Positions 34,919 to 46,861 are shown, counted from the first letter of the stretch. The stretch is DNA of 64,000 nucleotides from Gymnopus androsaceus JB14 (GCA_009733575.1 ML769521.1:1-64000), one strand, 5' to 3'. Numbers and translations are program-made. Notes: generated by a model from the letters alone, not told the origin.

Positions 34919-35109
34919 TCAAGAGCACTGGTTGTTCAACTGCATACAGACCAGGATGAATTGCACAATCAAATCTGGGTGCAGCTCCACACTATCAAAT
35001 AAATCCAACTCTGCCGCATCTTTACTAGGACAAGACTTCTTCACAATGGGAAGGGCATCCTTCTCAGCAGAGTCAGCCTCAGGAGCTTTGTGTTTCTTTG
35101 ACATGATCA
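34919..35109 (-). other. Possible 3' exon of the NLR-like gene
   Basis: After a good acceptor (TTTCCAG at 35110-35116, minus strand) lies a frame starting MSKKHKAPEADSAEKDALP and ending at a TGA (34919-34921). With the GTAAGT donor at 35182-35187 it does not join in this frame; the joined frame stops at ~35089. The end of the gene is therefore unsure. Confidence 0.3.
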
Positions 35110-35183
35110 CTGGAAAGGGAAGAGTCAGTAAAAGGAATAGGGCCAAGAGAAATCAACAGAGCTGAACAAATGTCCAAAGTGAC

Positions 35184-38100
35184 TTACCCCAAAGAAGGCT
35201 TGGGTGGAATGTCTTTCTTAATTGCTCTTGCATCAAAAACCTCAGGGTCATATCCTTGTGATGCTGCTAGGGGGAGAGCATTTCCATATGGTCCTCCCTC
35301 ATTCACATCAGCTCCATTACAAAGAGGGGGAAAAATGTATTGATTTCTGCTGGATTCAGCTGCTGCTGGGAGAGCACTTCCATATTGACCTCCCTGAAAG
35401 TTTACATCAGCTCCGTGGGAAAACAGGAGCTGGATATTGGCTTGATGCCCTCTGGATATTGCTGCTTGGAGCGCATTTCCAAATTTACCTCCCTGAGCAT
35501 TCACATCCACTCCATGCTTCAAAAGAAGCTGGAGAATAGCTTCATTTACATTAGATGATGCTGCTTGGAGAGCATTTCCGTAATAGTCTTCCTGAGCATT
35601 CACATCAGCTCCATTGTCCAAAAGGAGCTGCACAATGGCTTCATTGCCACAGCATGCAGCTGTTTGAAGAGCATTTCCATAATTACCTCCCTGAGCATTC
35701 ACATCTGCTCCATTGTTCAAAAGGAGCTGGAACATAGTTGGATTTCCATTGTATGCTGCTGCTTGGGCAGCATTTCCATATTTGCCTCCTTGAGCATTCA
35801 CATTAGCTCCATTGGTCAAAAGGAGCTGGACAATGGGATGTTTTTCTTTGTATGCTGCTGCTTGGAGAGCAGTTCCATATTTACCTCCCTGAGCATTCAC
35901 ATCAGCACCATTGGTCAAAAGGAGCTGGACAATGGCTTTATGTCCATTGTATGCTGCTGCTTGGAGAGCATTTCTATATTCACCTCCCTGAGCATTCACA
36001 TCAGCTCCATTGGTCAAAAGGAGCTGGACAATTGCTTCATGTCCATTGTATGCTACTGCTTGGAGAGCATTTCCATAATAGCCTCCCTGAGCATTAACAT
36101 CAGCTCCATTGATCAAAAGGAGCTGTACAATGGCTTTATGTGCTTGGTATACTGCTGCATAGAGAGCATTTCCATAATAGCCTCCCTGAGCATTCACATT
36201 GGCACCATTGGCCAAAAGGAGCCTGATGATGGCTTGATTCCAATTGAAAATTGCTGCTTGGAGGGCATTTCCATATGTACCTCCTTGAGCATCCACATCA
36301 GCTCCATTGTCCAAACAAAGTTTGACAATTTCCTCATGCTCTTGGGATACTGAAGCATAGAGAGCATTTCCATATTCACCTCCATGAGCATTCAAATCAG
36401 CTCCATTATTCAAAAGGAGCTGCACAATAGCTTCGAACCTACGCCATGCTGCTGCTTGTAGAGCATTTCCATATTTACCTCCTTGAGCATTCACATCAGC
36501 TCCATTGGTCAAAAGGAGTTGGACCATGGGATGATTTTTGTTGTATGCTGCTGCTTGGAGAGCAGTTCCATAATAGCCCCCTGAGCATTCACATCAGCTC
36601 CATTGCTCAAAAGGAGCCGGATCATGGTCTGATTTCCTTTGTATGCTGAAGCTTGGAGAACATTTCCATAATAGCCTCCCTGAGCATTCACATCAGCTCC
36701 ACTGGCCAAAAGGAGCTGGATAATTGCTTCATTTCCATTGAATGCTGCAGCTTGAAGAGCACTTCCACGCTCCCCTCCCTCAGCATTGACATCAACTCCA
36801 TTAGTCAAAAGGAGCTGGATAATGGCTTCATGTGCTTGGGATACTGCTGCATAGAGAGCATTTCCATAATGGCCTCCCTGAGCATTCACATCAGCTCCAT
36901 TGTCCAAAAGAATCTGGACAATGCCTTCATTTCCATTGAATGCTGCTGCCTGCAGAGCATTTCCAAATTTTCCTCCCTTTGCATTGATGTCACATTCATC
37001 ACTCAAAATCAGGTTATGCAAGCTCCTTTTCAAACCACCATCAGCAGCACAATACAGTGGGCTAGGCATCTTTCCCCTAAAATCCACATGGTTCATGCTT
37101 ACCCAGGCTTGAAATAGTGCACTTCCTTCCTTCAGAAAGTCTTTGGTCACATTCTCTAGGTCTATCTCTGGCCCTGAATCCTGATTCTTCCACTGGTTTT
37201 GTGTGGGCTCGCCAATACTTTGCTGCATAATAATATGTTTGTGACTTAGAAGATATAAAACTTAGTTAACTCATCACATCAGTTGATTGCAAAAGATATA
37301 TAATGCATGCCTTAGCCGAAGAGACATGGGCTAACCATGCATTGATTTCAAATAAACCCTTTGTTTGATCCAAATTTGCCTTGGTAATCAGAAACTCCTT
37401 CACAGAAGTGTGTGCCAATTGGACAATATTATTTGAATCCACAGTCACAAGATTGGAGTCAATAACCAGCTCCACCTTCAAGGTCATAGCATCACTTGGA
37501 TACAGTTTCCTCATTTCTAAATCAATTGCAAGAAAATCTGAAACCTGCTCTTTACTTAATGGTTCAAAGGCAAATGTCAGCCACATTAGAAGATGATGAG
37601 CATCTTTTGCATATTCACTTTGCTCAGCATTTTTTATGGCTTGGATATATGTCTCCTGCAAATCACGTGGTAGCTTAGGCAATGTCTGAATGACTGTCTT
37701 TTCATTTGAACATTGAATCAATGTTCTGACTTGACAATCCACCCAGCGAAATCTAATGATTACTAATATAAGCATTGATGTATTCACACTAAGATATTAA
37801 GTACTTACTGCCCCTGAGCCTTAGACTTCAAGGTACTGATCACCCTGGCTTTCAACTCCCCTTTGAAATGGTGCTTTATTTTTTCTTCCAAATAGAGAGA
37901 AATATCTTCTTCAATTCTGGAACCTCTACTGTCCAATGCAATTCTCAGCCCAATATCAGCTGCTTGGTGCTCTGGTGAATGTTGACTTGTAACAACAATT
38001 GGTATTTTTGCAGAGATGTTTGCCACCCACTGCACCACATAAGCTCTGTCCTGCAGGTTGCATTCATCCAAGGCGTCCAGCACAATATATCCTGGAATAG

Positions 38101-38984
38101 ATTCTTGAATAATTCTATTCAAAGTAGTTTCCAGCTGCAAATTGTGAGGTTGGCCAACTTGAAGACCTCTCTTGCACTTGCTATATAATTCATCCAACGC
38201 TGGATGAATTCCTTGATCATTCTTACCCATCTGTTGCAGCATATTTAACAGCAACCCTCGATAACTGGATTTATCTCCTGTGTTATCACGGAAATCAAAA
38301 TAATGAAACCACACAGTATTTGAGGTGTCACATAGGTAATCTATGATTGTTGTTCTAGGAATTCTAGAACCTTTACCAATTTCTTTGTAAAATATCACAA
38401 TTGCACTTACGATATGACTGTTTTACCTGATCCTGCTGAAAAGATATCAATAACTTCAAATAATATTTCATACATTCATTAACTCCACTCACCTTTGCCT
38501 TGAATCCACAGCAATCCACCATTGTTATTCCACTCAATGTACTTTGGATGTTCAAGGATCCACATCCCAGTTCCTGCAGTTTTCTTGTTGGCAGCTGTAT
38601 TAAAATTAGTAAAGCAATCTGGTGCTTCAAGCCAGTCCTTGATTTCCTGCACTTGATTATGTGCTAAGTTGAGTCACGATCGAATTAAAATTGCAAATAC
38701 AACTTAGACAACTAGCTCACATTGAATAGTAACATTTGACAAATCATTTGCAACAATGAAGTTTCCGCCATATATCCCAAAGTTGGAAGAATTTTGAAAC
38801 TGACTTTGAACAAGAAAATATTACCAGCATGGTTCCTATCAAAAAAACTAGTCTCCTACCTGCCGCTGTAATTAAAAGTGTCTCGTTGCTTATATCTACC
38901 TAAAAGTATCAGAGCATGTGACACGAAATTCGAATTACCACAATGCTTTACTTACCGGTTGCCTGGGCCGAAATGTTCCATCAT
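35184..38984 (-). CDS. NACHT-ankyrin repeat protein (NLR-like), frame broken at two sites
   Basis: Exons, minus strand: 38984-38956, a 6-nt exon 38865-38860, 38803-38721, 38651-38493, 38435-37809, 37752-37278 and 37221-35188. The N-terminus has a short glycine/asparagine motif (SSNFGIYGGNFIVAND), then DWLEAPDCFTNFNTA, a TGMWIL start of the NACHT domain, Walker A GKAGSGKT (~38425), Walker B-like YIVLDALDEC (~38085) and an FRWVDCQ-x-LIQC segment typical of fungal NACHT proteins. About 18 ankyrin repeats of 33 residues follow (GADVNAQGGxYGNALQAAA). One base seems missing just after Walker A (~38410) and one within the repeats (~36578; CAGGGGGC where sister repeats read CAGGGAGGC). Fungal NLRs act in non-self recognition and programmed cell death; that role here is inference. 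Both frame breaks may be base errors. Confidence 0.8.
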
Positions 38985-39105
38985 GATAATGATGATGATG
39001 GGGATGAAGCAAGAATCAGCGCGGACAGAGGGCTTATATACCAGCTATCCTTATTTATTACTCTTTATGTTCTGATGGCTTGTCACCCAGTCTAATGGGT
39101 GTCAC

Positions 39106-39303
39106 TACAGCTGATCACGAATTTGTAGCATAATTTTTGAAAAACGCTCATTACTGATTTTGTTTACATCCAAACAAAATGACCCACTTTGGATGAGCCT
39201 AGAGCTCCAATGGCCAATGAGAGGCCATCGTCATAATACGTGGAGCGTAGAATCATGAAGAGCGTTTTTTCAAAAGTATGCTACAAATTCGTGATCAGCT
39301 GTA
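39106..39303 (+). mobile_element. ~194-bp MITE with TA duplication
   Basis: CAGCTGATCACGAATTTGTA at 39108 is mirrored by TACAAATTCGTGATCAGCTG ending at 39301. Inverted arms are ~43 bp with a few changes and TA lies on each side. Tc1/mariner-like; no coding capacity. Confidence 0.85.
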
Positions 39304-39914
39304 ACGTTATCGAGATTTATCAAGATATTGAACTCTTGTCTTTTACTTATTTTCGGTTCCTCATATCTGTGGTGGATACCAAATAATGATCGACGGTTCC
39401 ATTCATGTAATACTTATTAATTACCATGCCTACTATGACTAACATGGTTAGTCTGAACATCACGTCGAGGAACAACCAGTGAGGATATGAAATATCTGAG
39501 TAGACCATTTGATTCATAATGATTTCAAACCCCCAGAGTAGAATCCTTACATTTTTCCTAAATTTCCTCGTTGCGTCGGGACTCGGGTGTCACCCAAGCA
39601 AAAACAGGGATAGTCTGAATTTTGATCGCTGCTGTCACATAGAGCCGCATCATGGCAGAATTCGGCAGAACAACTCAGTCGCAAGCACTTGTGGTCAACT
39701 CGTGGTAAGTAATTATAATAACTCCTGACATGGCGCTTACCAACAAAACCTGCAACATCCCGTCTGACGGGGGTGTATTAAACTTGGCGTCGTCGAGAAT
39801 GGCAGCCTGAGAATAGGACATTCTCGAGAGAATCTGAACACAGTGTAACCCTATTGGGCCCTACCAAATTAACTTGGATTTTCAAACTCCGCTAACTTGT
39901 TAATTGCTAACTTT

Positions 39915-39942
39915 AAGTTAACTTGGTCGACCAAGTTAACTT
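39915..39942. repeat. 28-bp perfect palindrome
   Basis: AAGTTAACTTGGTC and its exact inverse meet at a GTCGAC centre. It sits in a patch rich in TAACTTG iterations (39867-39980). Confidence 0.9.
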
Positions 39943-40406
39943 GTCTAACTTGTTCTAACTTATTCTAACTTGTCTAACTTGATCATTGTAAAAGCATTCT
40001 AAGGCTGTCTAATACTAAGTTAAGGGTCTGAGTCTCACTGGCATCGCTCCGCAAGCATGATAGTTGTGTTATAAGGTTGATTGCCATTGTCATCACTATA
40101 TTCATGGAACATATCTGCATACAGAGGTATCTACATCTCCTATCTAGCTCTGAATGACTGCCTAAGCATCCCGTAGTGAGCAGGAAGCTCTGCTGATGAA
40201 GTGATCATGCTCACTGTACTTCAATACTCATAAATATTGCATGGCAATACTGTCAATACACCTATGTACTGCTCATGGAAACATTGTAAACCATTTATAG
40301 AAGACTATATAAAGTTGTTCTGGGGTGAAAGGCTGCATATATGCAGCGGAAGTGATAAATTTATTGTTGTTTGAAATGTATTTATAACAGCAAACTTCGG
40401 CCAAGT

Positions 40407-42003
40407 TACACTCGCGGCCAAAACTGATTGCACCCCCAAATCGGGAAGGCGGGCGCTTAAATGATCAAATTTCCTTTTCATCATCGTACTCGCTACTGTT
40501 TGCCAGCGCACAGCAAGCAATTCTTTATATTTTTCTAAAAAATCTTGTACACTATATCTCTAGAATGCAATACATCGAATAGACAAAAAAAGTGGGCATT
40601 TGTATCAAGAAAGCTCAAGAAATTCGCAAGTTATTCAGTAATTGATCCACAAGAAATTATTCTCCCGCAGGGAGACAATACAACGAGGAAACGAGTGGTA
40701 AAGATGGATAACATAGGGCTGGAAGTCTGCAGAATGTCATTCTGCAAGAATAGCAGCAAATACTGTTCGGAATCGAGCAGGTCAGGATGTTTCAAGCAGA
40801 CATGCCGCTGAACTTCAGACCAAGCATTCTTGATGGGTGAGAGTTCAGGAGAGTTAGTGGGCCATGGCAGAAGGGGTATTTCATGATCCTGAAACCATTT
40901 CTGGCTTTTTTTCGAGGTATGTTTGTGGTCATTGTCCTGTTGGAAGAAGAAATTGTTGGGATGTCATGGCGGGAGTCGAGTGAGATACTGGATGAGATTG
41001 GCATCGAGAACTTCAATGTACTGGTCGGAATTAACAAGACCATTTAGCCGAACAAGTGGACCACTACCCCAGGGCCCAATACAGCCCCAAACGAGCACAC
41101 TGCCCTTGTCCTTTCCCTTCCCTGCACCATGTGAAGCCTTCTGCTGCACTCTGTGCGGTTCAAGCTTCCCTTGTCCCTTCTTTCTTCGACAATACCGCCT
41201 TCCATCCGACCTCTGAAGCATGAATTTCTTTTCATCCGAGAAAAGAATGGTATTCTGGTTGAAAATTTCTGGTGACTCCCATGACAGAAACCTATTCCAC
41301 CACTGACAACGGCCTTCAACATGCTCTGGCTTCAACAGAGGCTTTGTTGGCTGGACAAATCCATGATAACCTACTTCGCAAAGGTTTCGGCGAACTGTTT
41401 GCTCAGGGATATCGGGAAAATGTTGCCGTTGTGCATGTGCACCATTGCGCAGTTCTCCTGTCTCAAATTCATTTTTGACTTCGTCCAGTGCCTTCTTTTC
41501 AATCCTTCTGGGTCTCCCGCCAGGATTATCCTTCCTGCCTGTCCAATAGCAGTCCTTGCCGTGTGCCTTGGCCATGCGATAAGCGTTTCGAATTGTATTT
41601 TTTGTAATACCAGTTTCCGCAAACAAAGGCTCCCTAAGAATGTCATCCCATGGCATATTTTCGTGGTCTCGGTAGAAAAGAATTGCATGACGCTTTGTGG
41701 GTGTACATTTAGTGTACTGTCGAGGCTTTTTTTGAGGTGTTCCAAAAACTGTGAACATTGTACGTTGGGTAGAAGAGTTAATGTTAAGCTAATGCCACAC
41801 AGGCCGGATTTTAAGCTTTTTTTTCAACTTTCTTTCGAGAATGGATGCAAAAATGTATTATCCATATATACTACCAAAAAGCGGAGGCCTGCAGGCCCTT
41901 TGTGTGCTCAAATAGCTGCGGTACGATGACAAGAAGGAAATTTGATCGTTTAAGCGCCCGCCTTCCCGATTTGGGGGTGCAATCAGTTTTGGCCGCGAGT
42001 GTA
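40407..42003 (+). mobile_element. Tc1/mariner transposon (inactive copy)
   Basis: Element 40409-42001 (1,593 bp) has ~83-bp terminal inverted repeats that begin CACTCGCGGCCAAAACTGAT at the left and are mirrored at the right. TA lies on both sides (40407-40408, 42002-42003). A single transposase gene lies on the minus strand. Confidence 0.92.
40635..41758 (-). pseudogene. Tc1-type DDE transposase
   Basis: The frame from the ATG at 41758 contains an N-terminal helix-turn-helix region, WWNRFL...FSDEKKFML (first catalytic Asp), VLVWGCIGPWGSGPL, then after a TGA (~40972-40974) QQDNDHKHTS (second Asp) and SPELSPIKNAWSE, where the usual third catalytic Glu of P-I-E-N has become Lys. A frameshift near the C-terminus precedes a final stop at ~40635. 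The TGA sits where CGA would suit the reading. Stop, frameshift and lost Glu make it inactive; the TIRs could still be mobilised by a related enzyme. Confidence 0.88.
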
Positions 42004-42090
42004 GAACACGCTTTAGTCGCTTTAGTCAAATTATACTGCTGTTCAGGCAGCGTTCGCGACGATTTAAGTTCCGGATCGGCAGCATAGTCA

Positions 42091-42229
42091 CCAAATAAGG
42101 AAATTCCGAAATTACCCGACTTCTTCTCACGATGCCGTCGCTCACGGCGACTCCCCTGGCGCCCAACTGTTTGCAACAATTCGTTAAAGGCCACCAAATA
42201 AGGAAATCCCGAAATTACCCGACTTCTTC
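42091..42229 (+). repeat. 36-bp direct repeat pair
   Basis: CCAAATAAGGAAATTCCGAA (42091-42126) recurs at 42194-42229 with one or two changes, 103 bases apart, next to the right end of the Tc1 element. Confidence 0.85.
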
Positions 42230-42250
42230 CCACCGATCAATTGATGCCGC

Positions 42251-42585
42251 TATTGCCCGTTGCATTAGGTTCTATAGGTCCGAAGATCTTCGCACTTGTT
42301 TATTTGGGCCCGAAATGAATGAAGGGCTATGCACAGTTACATTCATTTCAACGTGGGCTCGGCCTGCACTCCGAAAGGTGACAAAATTCTGCCGAGCAGA
42401 AAAGCTGCCTGATGGATCACGTGATTTCCTTTTATGGTTTATCAGTATACATTTCGGCCGAGCAGAATTTTGTAACCTTTGCATGTGCTGGACCTCCCGT
42501 TTCCATAGTTTTCCATTCATTTCTCGGTCCAAATAAACAAGTTCACAAAATTGTTGACCTATAGAACCTAATGCAACAGGCAATA
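42251..42585 (+). mobile_element. 331-bp MITE with long inverted repeats
   Basis: TTGCCCGTTGCATTAGGTTC at 42253 is mirrored by GAACCTAATGCAACAGGCAA ending at 42583, flanked by TA on both sides. Imperfect inverted homology runs further inward (TTGTTTATTTGG..., GAAATGAATG...), so much of the element can fold into one hairpin. Confidence 0.8.
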
Positions 42586-43072
42586 TGAAGGTACGCAACA
42601 ACTTATGATTCGTTAAAGAGCACCCTGCGAACTATATTCTACGAATGGCCGAGTAGTGGGGCTGGCCGAGTAACACCCTATAGTAAATCACTGACTCACG
42701 ATGAATCGTGCTGATTCTTATCCTTTCCTATGGCGTTCGGGTTTGGTGAGAACAACCAAAGATGTTCTTGTTCTGTTCGCTTTTATTGATGAAATTTAGC
42801 ATTGGGGTAATTTGGCTGAAGGTCCCTGCCAAACGACGATAACCGTAGGCCTGTTTCTGAGGACTTCTCGCGAATCTCGTACATTTTACTACATACTTTT
42901 TCGCATGATGATTCATCAGTCTCCAGCATCCATAGTTTGTGTTGACGCGGTCACTAGCATTTGTCTTCTCGGTTGCAAGTTGCTTCTGATTTAGTACGCT
43001 TTGTCATTGTGGAATGTGGCTGAGTAAGTTCTCGCCAGTTGTGATTTATCATCCAAGTTAGCAAGGTAGGAC

Positions 43073-43083
43073 TCTATATATAT
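43073..43083 (+). promoter_or_regulatory. TATA-like box of MDR copy 1
   Basis: CTATATATATG ~40 bases before the ATG at 43122. The same box, extended to a longer TA run, lies at 44843-44860 before copy 2, within a conserved TTGTGATTTATCATCC...GACTCTATATA block. Confidence 0.6.
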
Positions 43084-43121
43084 GACGATCAGAAAAGAAG
43101 CCAATCTTCAACCCGATTATC

Positions 43122-44389
43122 ATGTCTCAAAAAGCTCTTTTTCTAAAGAAGGCCTTAGGCCCATTCGTGGTGGCCAGCGCCCCCATCCCGAAGCCTGGTC
43201 CCGGACAAGTCTCTATCAAAGTCATCAGTGCTGCTCTGAACCCAGTCGATTGGAAGATTCAAGCATTCGACTTTGGCGTGAAATATCCTGCGATTATCGG
43301 TGCAGACATTGCTGGTGATGTGGAAGAAATCGGCGAGGGTGTTCAAGGCTTCTCTAAAGGCGATAAAGTGTAAGTGCATTTACTTTGGATTTCGGAACCG
43401 TTCTCTCTGGCTGTATGAAGGTGTGCTGATATCTACTGGCCTATTAGCTTCTGCCAGGGCTCCTTCGTAAACGAAATGGCTGGCTTCCAGCAATACGCAT
43501 CAAATCCCGCTGAAATTGTTGGCAAGGTCAGGATCTACAATAATAGTACGCAACGAGTCCTTATTAGACCTGTCACCTCCCTTTATCATATAGATCCCTT
43601 CCAACATCGACTACGCGCAGGCTTCGTCAATTCCTGCTGGTTTCACCACTGCCGCTATTGGTATCATGTCCAAAAACGGATTAGCTCTCAATCCTTCCTT
43701 TGACGCCAACGTCAGCTTTTCTGGAAAACCGGCGTTCGTTTATGGTGGTAGCTCGTCAGTTGGCCAATACGGTTCGTCATTTCGTCTCATCCTCAGCCGT
43801 GATAAGTACTCACCCATTTGCATAGCTGTCCAAGTCTTCAGACTCCTTGGGTTTAGCACTATCATCACGTACTCCTCTGCCAGACACACCGATTTCTTGA
43901 AATCCCTAGGTGCTACGCACGTCATTGACCGTGCAGAGGTTTCTGTCGACAACCTGGCTGAGGTTGTCAAGAAATTTGCCAATGCACCAATCGAAAACGC
44001 TTTCAATGCAATCGGGGACGACGGTTCTCGAGCTGCTTGCTTCGATTCCCTTGCTGAAGGTGGAAAGTTGGCCGATGTGAACTCACAAGCTAAGGACAAA
44101 GATGGAAAGAAGGTGTTCACTATCTTTGGAAGTCCTCATGCACCTCAGAACAAGGAGTTCGGTCGTATTCTGTGGAAGCACTTGCCTGGATTGGTACAAG
44201 ACGGAACGATCGTGGTGAGTTATGACACGACTGACCTCATATGCATTCGCGGTTAATCGCCTTATTTAGCCCAACCGAGTGGAGAAACTCCCCAATGGTC
44301 TTGCCGGAATTGACGACGGATTGAAGAAAATGAAGGCGAATCAAGTTAGCGGTGTTAAATTGATTGCTTTCCCTCAGGAGACGGTCTAA
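43122..44389 (+). CDS. MDR-family zinc-independent oxidoreductase (ToxD/enoyl-reductase-like), copy 1
   Basis: Exons 43122-43369, 43448-43526, 43594-43771, 43826-44214 and 44270-44389 give 337 residues, the usual length of medium-chain reductases. The GroES-like N-domain has the substrate-side NPVDWKIQ motif and IIGADIAGDVEEIGEGVQGF; the nucleotide-binding half has FVYGGSSSVGQYAVQ (a Gly-rich Rossmann variant), LGATHVIDR and a C-terminal GLKKMKANQVSGVKLIAFP. The structural and catalytic zinc Cys residues of true alcohol dehydrogenases are absent, so NADPH-dependent reduction of C=C or quinone substrates is likely. Substrate unknown. Tandem partner at 44890. Confidence 0.88.
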
Positions 44390-44889
44390 TGCGCGTCTTG
44401 GATATTGGATTAACTGGTCAGTGCTCTGCCGGAAGGAATAAAAATAAAAAATGTATTAGTAGCGCAGAATCATTATAAAACTTGAATGTTCTGATATTAG
44501 TGATCTTATCAGGTCTGCTTCCAAGAACCAACGGAATAGTTTGCACATATGTGTATTGTTGGGATACACGGGTCGTCACTCAAGAGAAGGCAACATCAAA
44601 GGATATATCCCGTTTGAGCCTCGTAGTGGGAGTCCATTAGTGTCACGAGATCGTGAAGGAAACGTTTGTCAATGCACCATAGTTTTGTGTCGACGCGTGT
44701 ATGTAGAGCACTTGTCTCCTCGGTCACTCGGCTCTTTCCGGGAATGTGAAGTATTTAGTACGCTTTGTCACTGGGGTACGAGGCTGAGTAAGCTCCAATT
44801 GTGATTTATCATCCTTGGCCAAGTTACAAGGTAATGGGGGACTCTATATATATATATATGACGATCGAAAAAGAAGCCACTGTTTCAGC
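44390..44889. other. Spacer and promoter between the MDR copies
   Basis: The last ~90 bases repeat the promoter of copy 1 (GTGATTTATCATCC, GACTCTATATATA). The rest shows nothing recognisable. Confidence 0.5.
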
Positions 44890-46162
44890 ATGTCTCAAAA
44901 AGTTCTTTTTCTAGAGAAAGCCTTGGGCTCATTCATGGTGGCCAATGCCCCCATCCCGAAGCCAGGTCCCGGACAGGTCTCTATCAAAGTTATCAGTAGT
45001 GCTCTGAACCCAGTTGATTGGAAGATTCAAGCATTCGACTTTGGCGTGAAATATCCTGCAATTATCGGAGTAGACATTGCTGGTGATGTGGAAGAAATCG
45101 GCGAGGGTGTTCAAGGCTTCTCCAAAGGCGATAAAGTGTAAGTACGTTTGCTTTGGATTTCGGAACCGTTCTCTGAGCTCTCTGGCTGGATGAATGTTGT
45201 GCTGATATATGCTGGCCTACTAGCTTCTGCCAGGGTACGTTCGTAAGCGAAATGGGTGGCTTCCAGCAATACGCGTTGAATCCCGCTGAAATTGTTGGCA
45301 AGGTCAGTGATTTAAAATAATAGTGCGCATCAAGTCCCCATTAGACCTCGATTTACCATTTAGATCCCTTCCAACATCGACTATGCGCAGGCTTCGTCAA
45401 TTCCTGTTGGATTCACCACTGCCGCTATTGGTATCATGTCCAAAAACGGACTAGCTCTCAATCCTTCCTTCGACTCCAATGTCAGCTTTTCCGGGAAACC
45501 CGCGTTCGTTTTTGGTGGCAGCACGTCAGTTGGCCAATATGGTTCGTAATTTCTTGTCAATCTCAGCCGTGGTAAGTATTCTCACCGACTTACATAGCTC
45601 TCCAAATCTTCAGACTTCTTGGGTTCAGTACTATCATCACATACGCCTCTGCCCGACACACAGATTTCTTGAAATCCTTAGGTGCCACGCACGTCATTGA
45701 CCGTGCAAAGGTTTCTGTCGATAGCCTGGCGGAGGCCATGAGGAAAATCACTGATAATTCACCAATTGAAATCGCTTTCAATGCAGTCGGAGACCCTGAT
45801 TCTCGCGCAGCTTGCTTGAATTCTCTTGCTCAAGGCGGAAAGTTGGTCGATGTGATCTCACAAACTAAAGATGAAGCAGATGGAAAGAAGGTGCTCACGA
45901 TCCATGGATCTCCACATCCAGCCCATAATAGAGAGTTCGGTCGTATTCTATGGAAGCACTTGCCTAGATTGGTACAAGAAGGGAAGATCATTGTGAGTTA
46001 ATCTATAATAATATACGTTCGCGGTTCTGAGATAATATTTAGCCCAATCGTGTGGAGAAACTCTCTAATGGTCTTGCTGGAATCGACGACGGATTGAAGA
46101 AGATGAAGGCCCATCAAGTTAGTGGTGTTAAATTAATTGCTTTCCCGCAGGAAACGGTCTAG
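44890..46162 (+). CDS. MDR-family zinc-independent oxidoreductase (ToxD/enoyl-reductase-like), copy 2
   Basis: Exons 44890-45137, 45224-45302, 45364-45541, 45598-45992 and 46043-46162 give 339 residues. Exon sizes equal those of copy 1 except for six extra bases in exon 4. Motifs are the same (NPVDWKIQAF, FVFGGSTSVGQYALQ, LGATHVIDRAKVS). Divergence is greatest in exon 4, where the cofactor and substrate parts lie. A tandem duplicate of 43122-44389 with conserved promoter; probably related but not equal substrate use. Confidence 0.88.
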
Positions 46163-46861
46163 CGTTGGCGGCCTGAGCTTTTACTTACATTAGGCGAGTA
46201 GTAGATAGCTGAATTAATCCCAACTCTTGAAGTCGAACAACAGCTGAAAATTGCAGCGTTGCTCCTTTTGACTACAATGGTACTCACCTCCTGATATGTC
46301 ACCTAATTGAGCATATCACTGCGGAGGTACTCCCGAAGCGAAGCGCTACAAAGAAGATGTACAGCTATGTAGGGACTTGACAGGGTGTGGATACCTGCAT
46401 AAAAGCCCGCGAGAGAAAAGCCCGCGAGAGAGACGGTGATGCCACAGCTCCCACTAATACTCGTACTTACTACATATGACATTACCAGCATGCTTGTAAG
46501 GTTCCTCAAGCCGAATGGGATGCTGCTCGTTGTCAATATTGAGACTCTTTCGACACATACCCGTGCTATTCAGGAGATGTAGAAACGTGATTATGTAGCT
46601 CATCATCATGGGTAAGGCGCTGGACTTGTTTCCTTTGATATAAAATACCTTGCTCATGTCATGTTTGTTGGAGGATTGGAAGTGGATACATTTTTAGCCA
46701 AAGGTATTAAATTAACCAACGCTCGTGACGCTTGCATATATTGACACAATCAAAGCAATCAAAATTCCCTTTCTGGGTTGAAGAAGTACAGCTTTGACCG
46801 ACTTGATCAATAACAATTAGTACAATGAGAATGTATATACCCGCATAGAAAACAAGTCCAA
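46163..46861. other. Intergenic, nothing recognised
   Basis: A doubled AAGCCCGCGAGAGA motif (46405-46432) is the only feature seen. Confidence 0.4.

Noticed and set aside
35222..37117. Long plus-strand frames opposite the ankyrin gene
   Set aside because: They are the antisense of the repeated ankyrin units; the repeats keep the shadow frames open.
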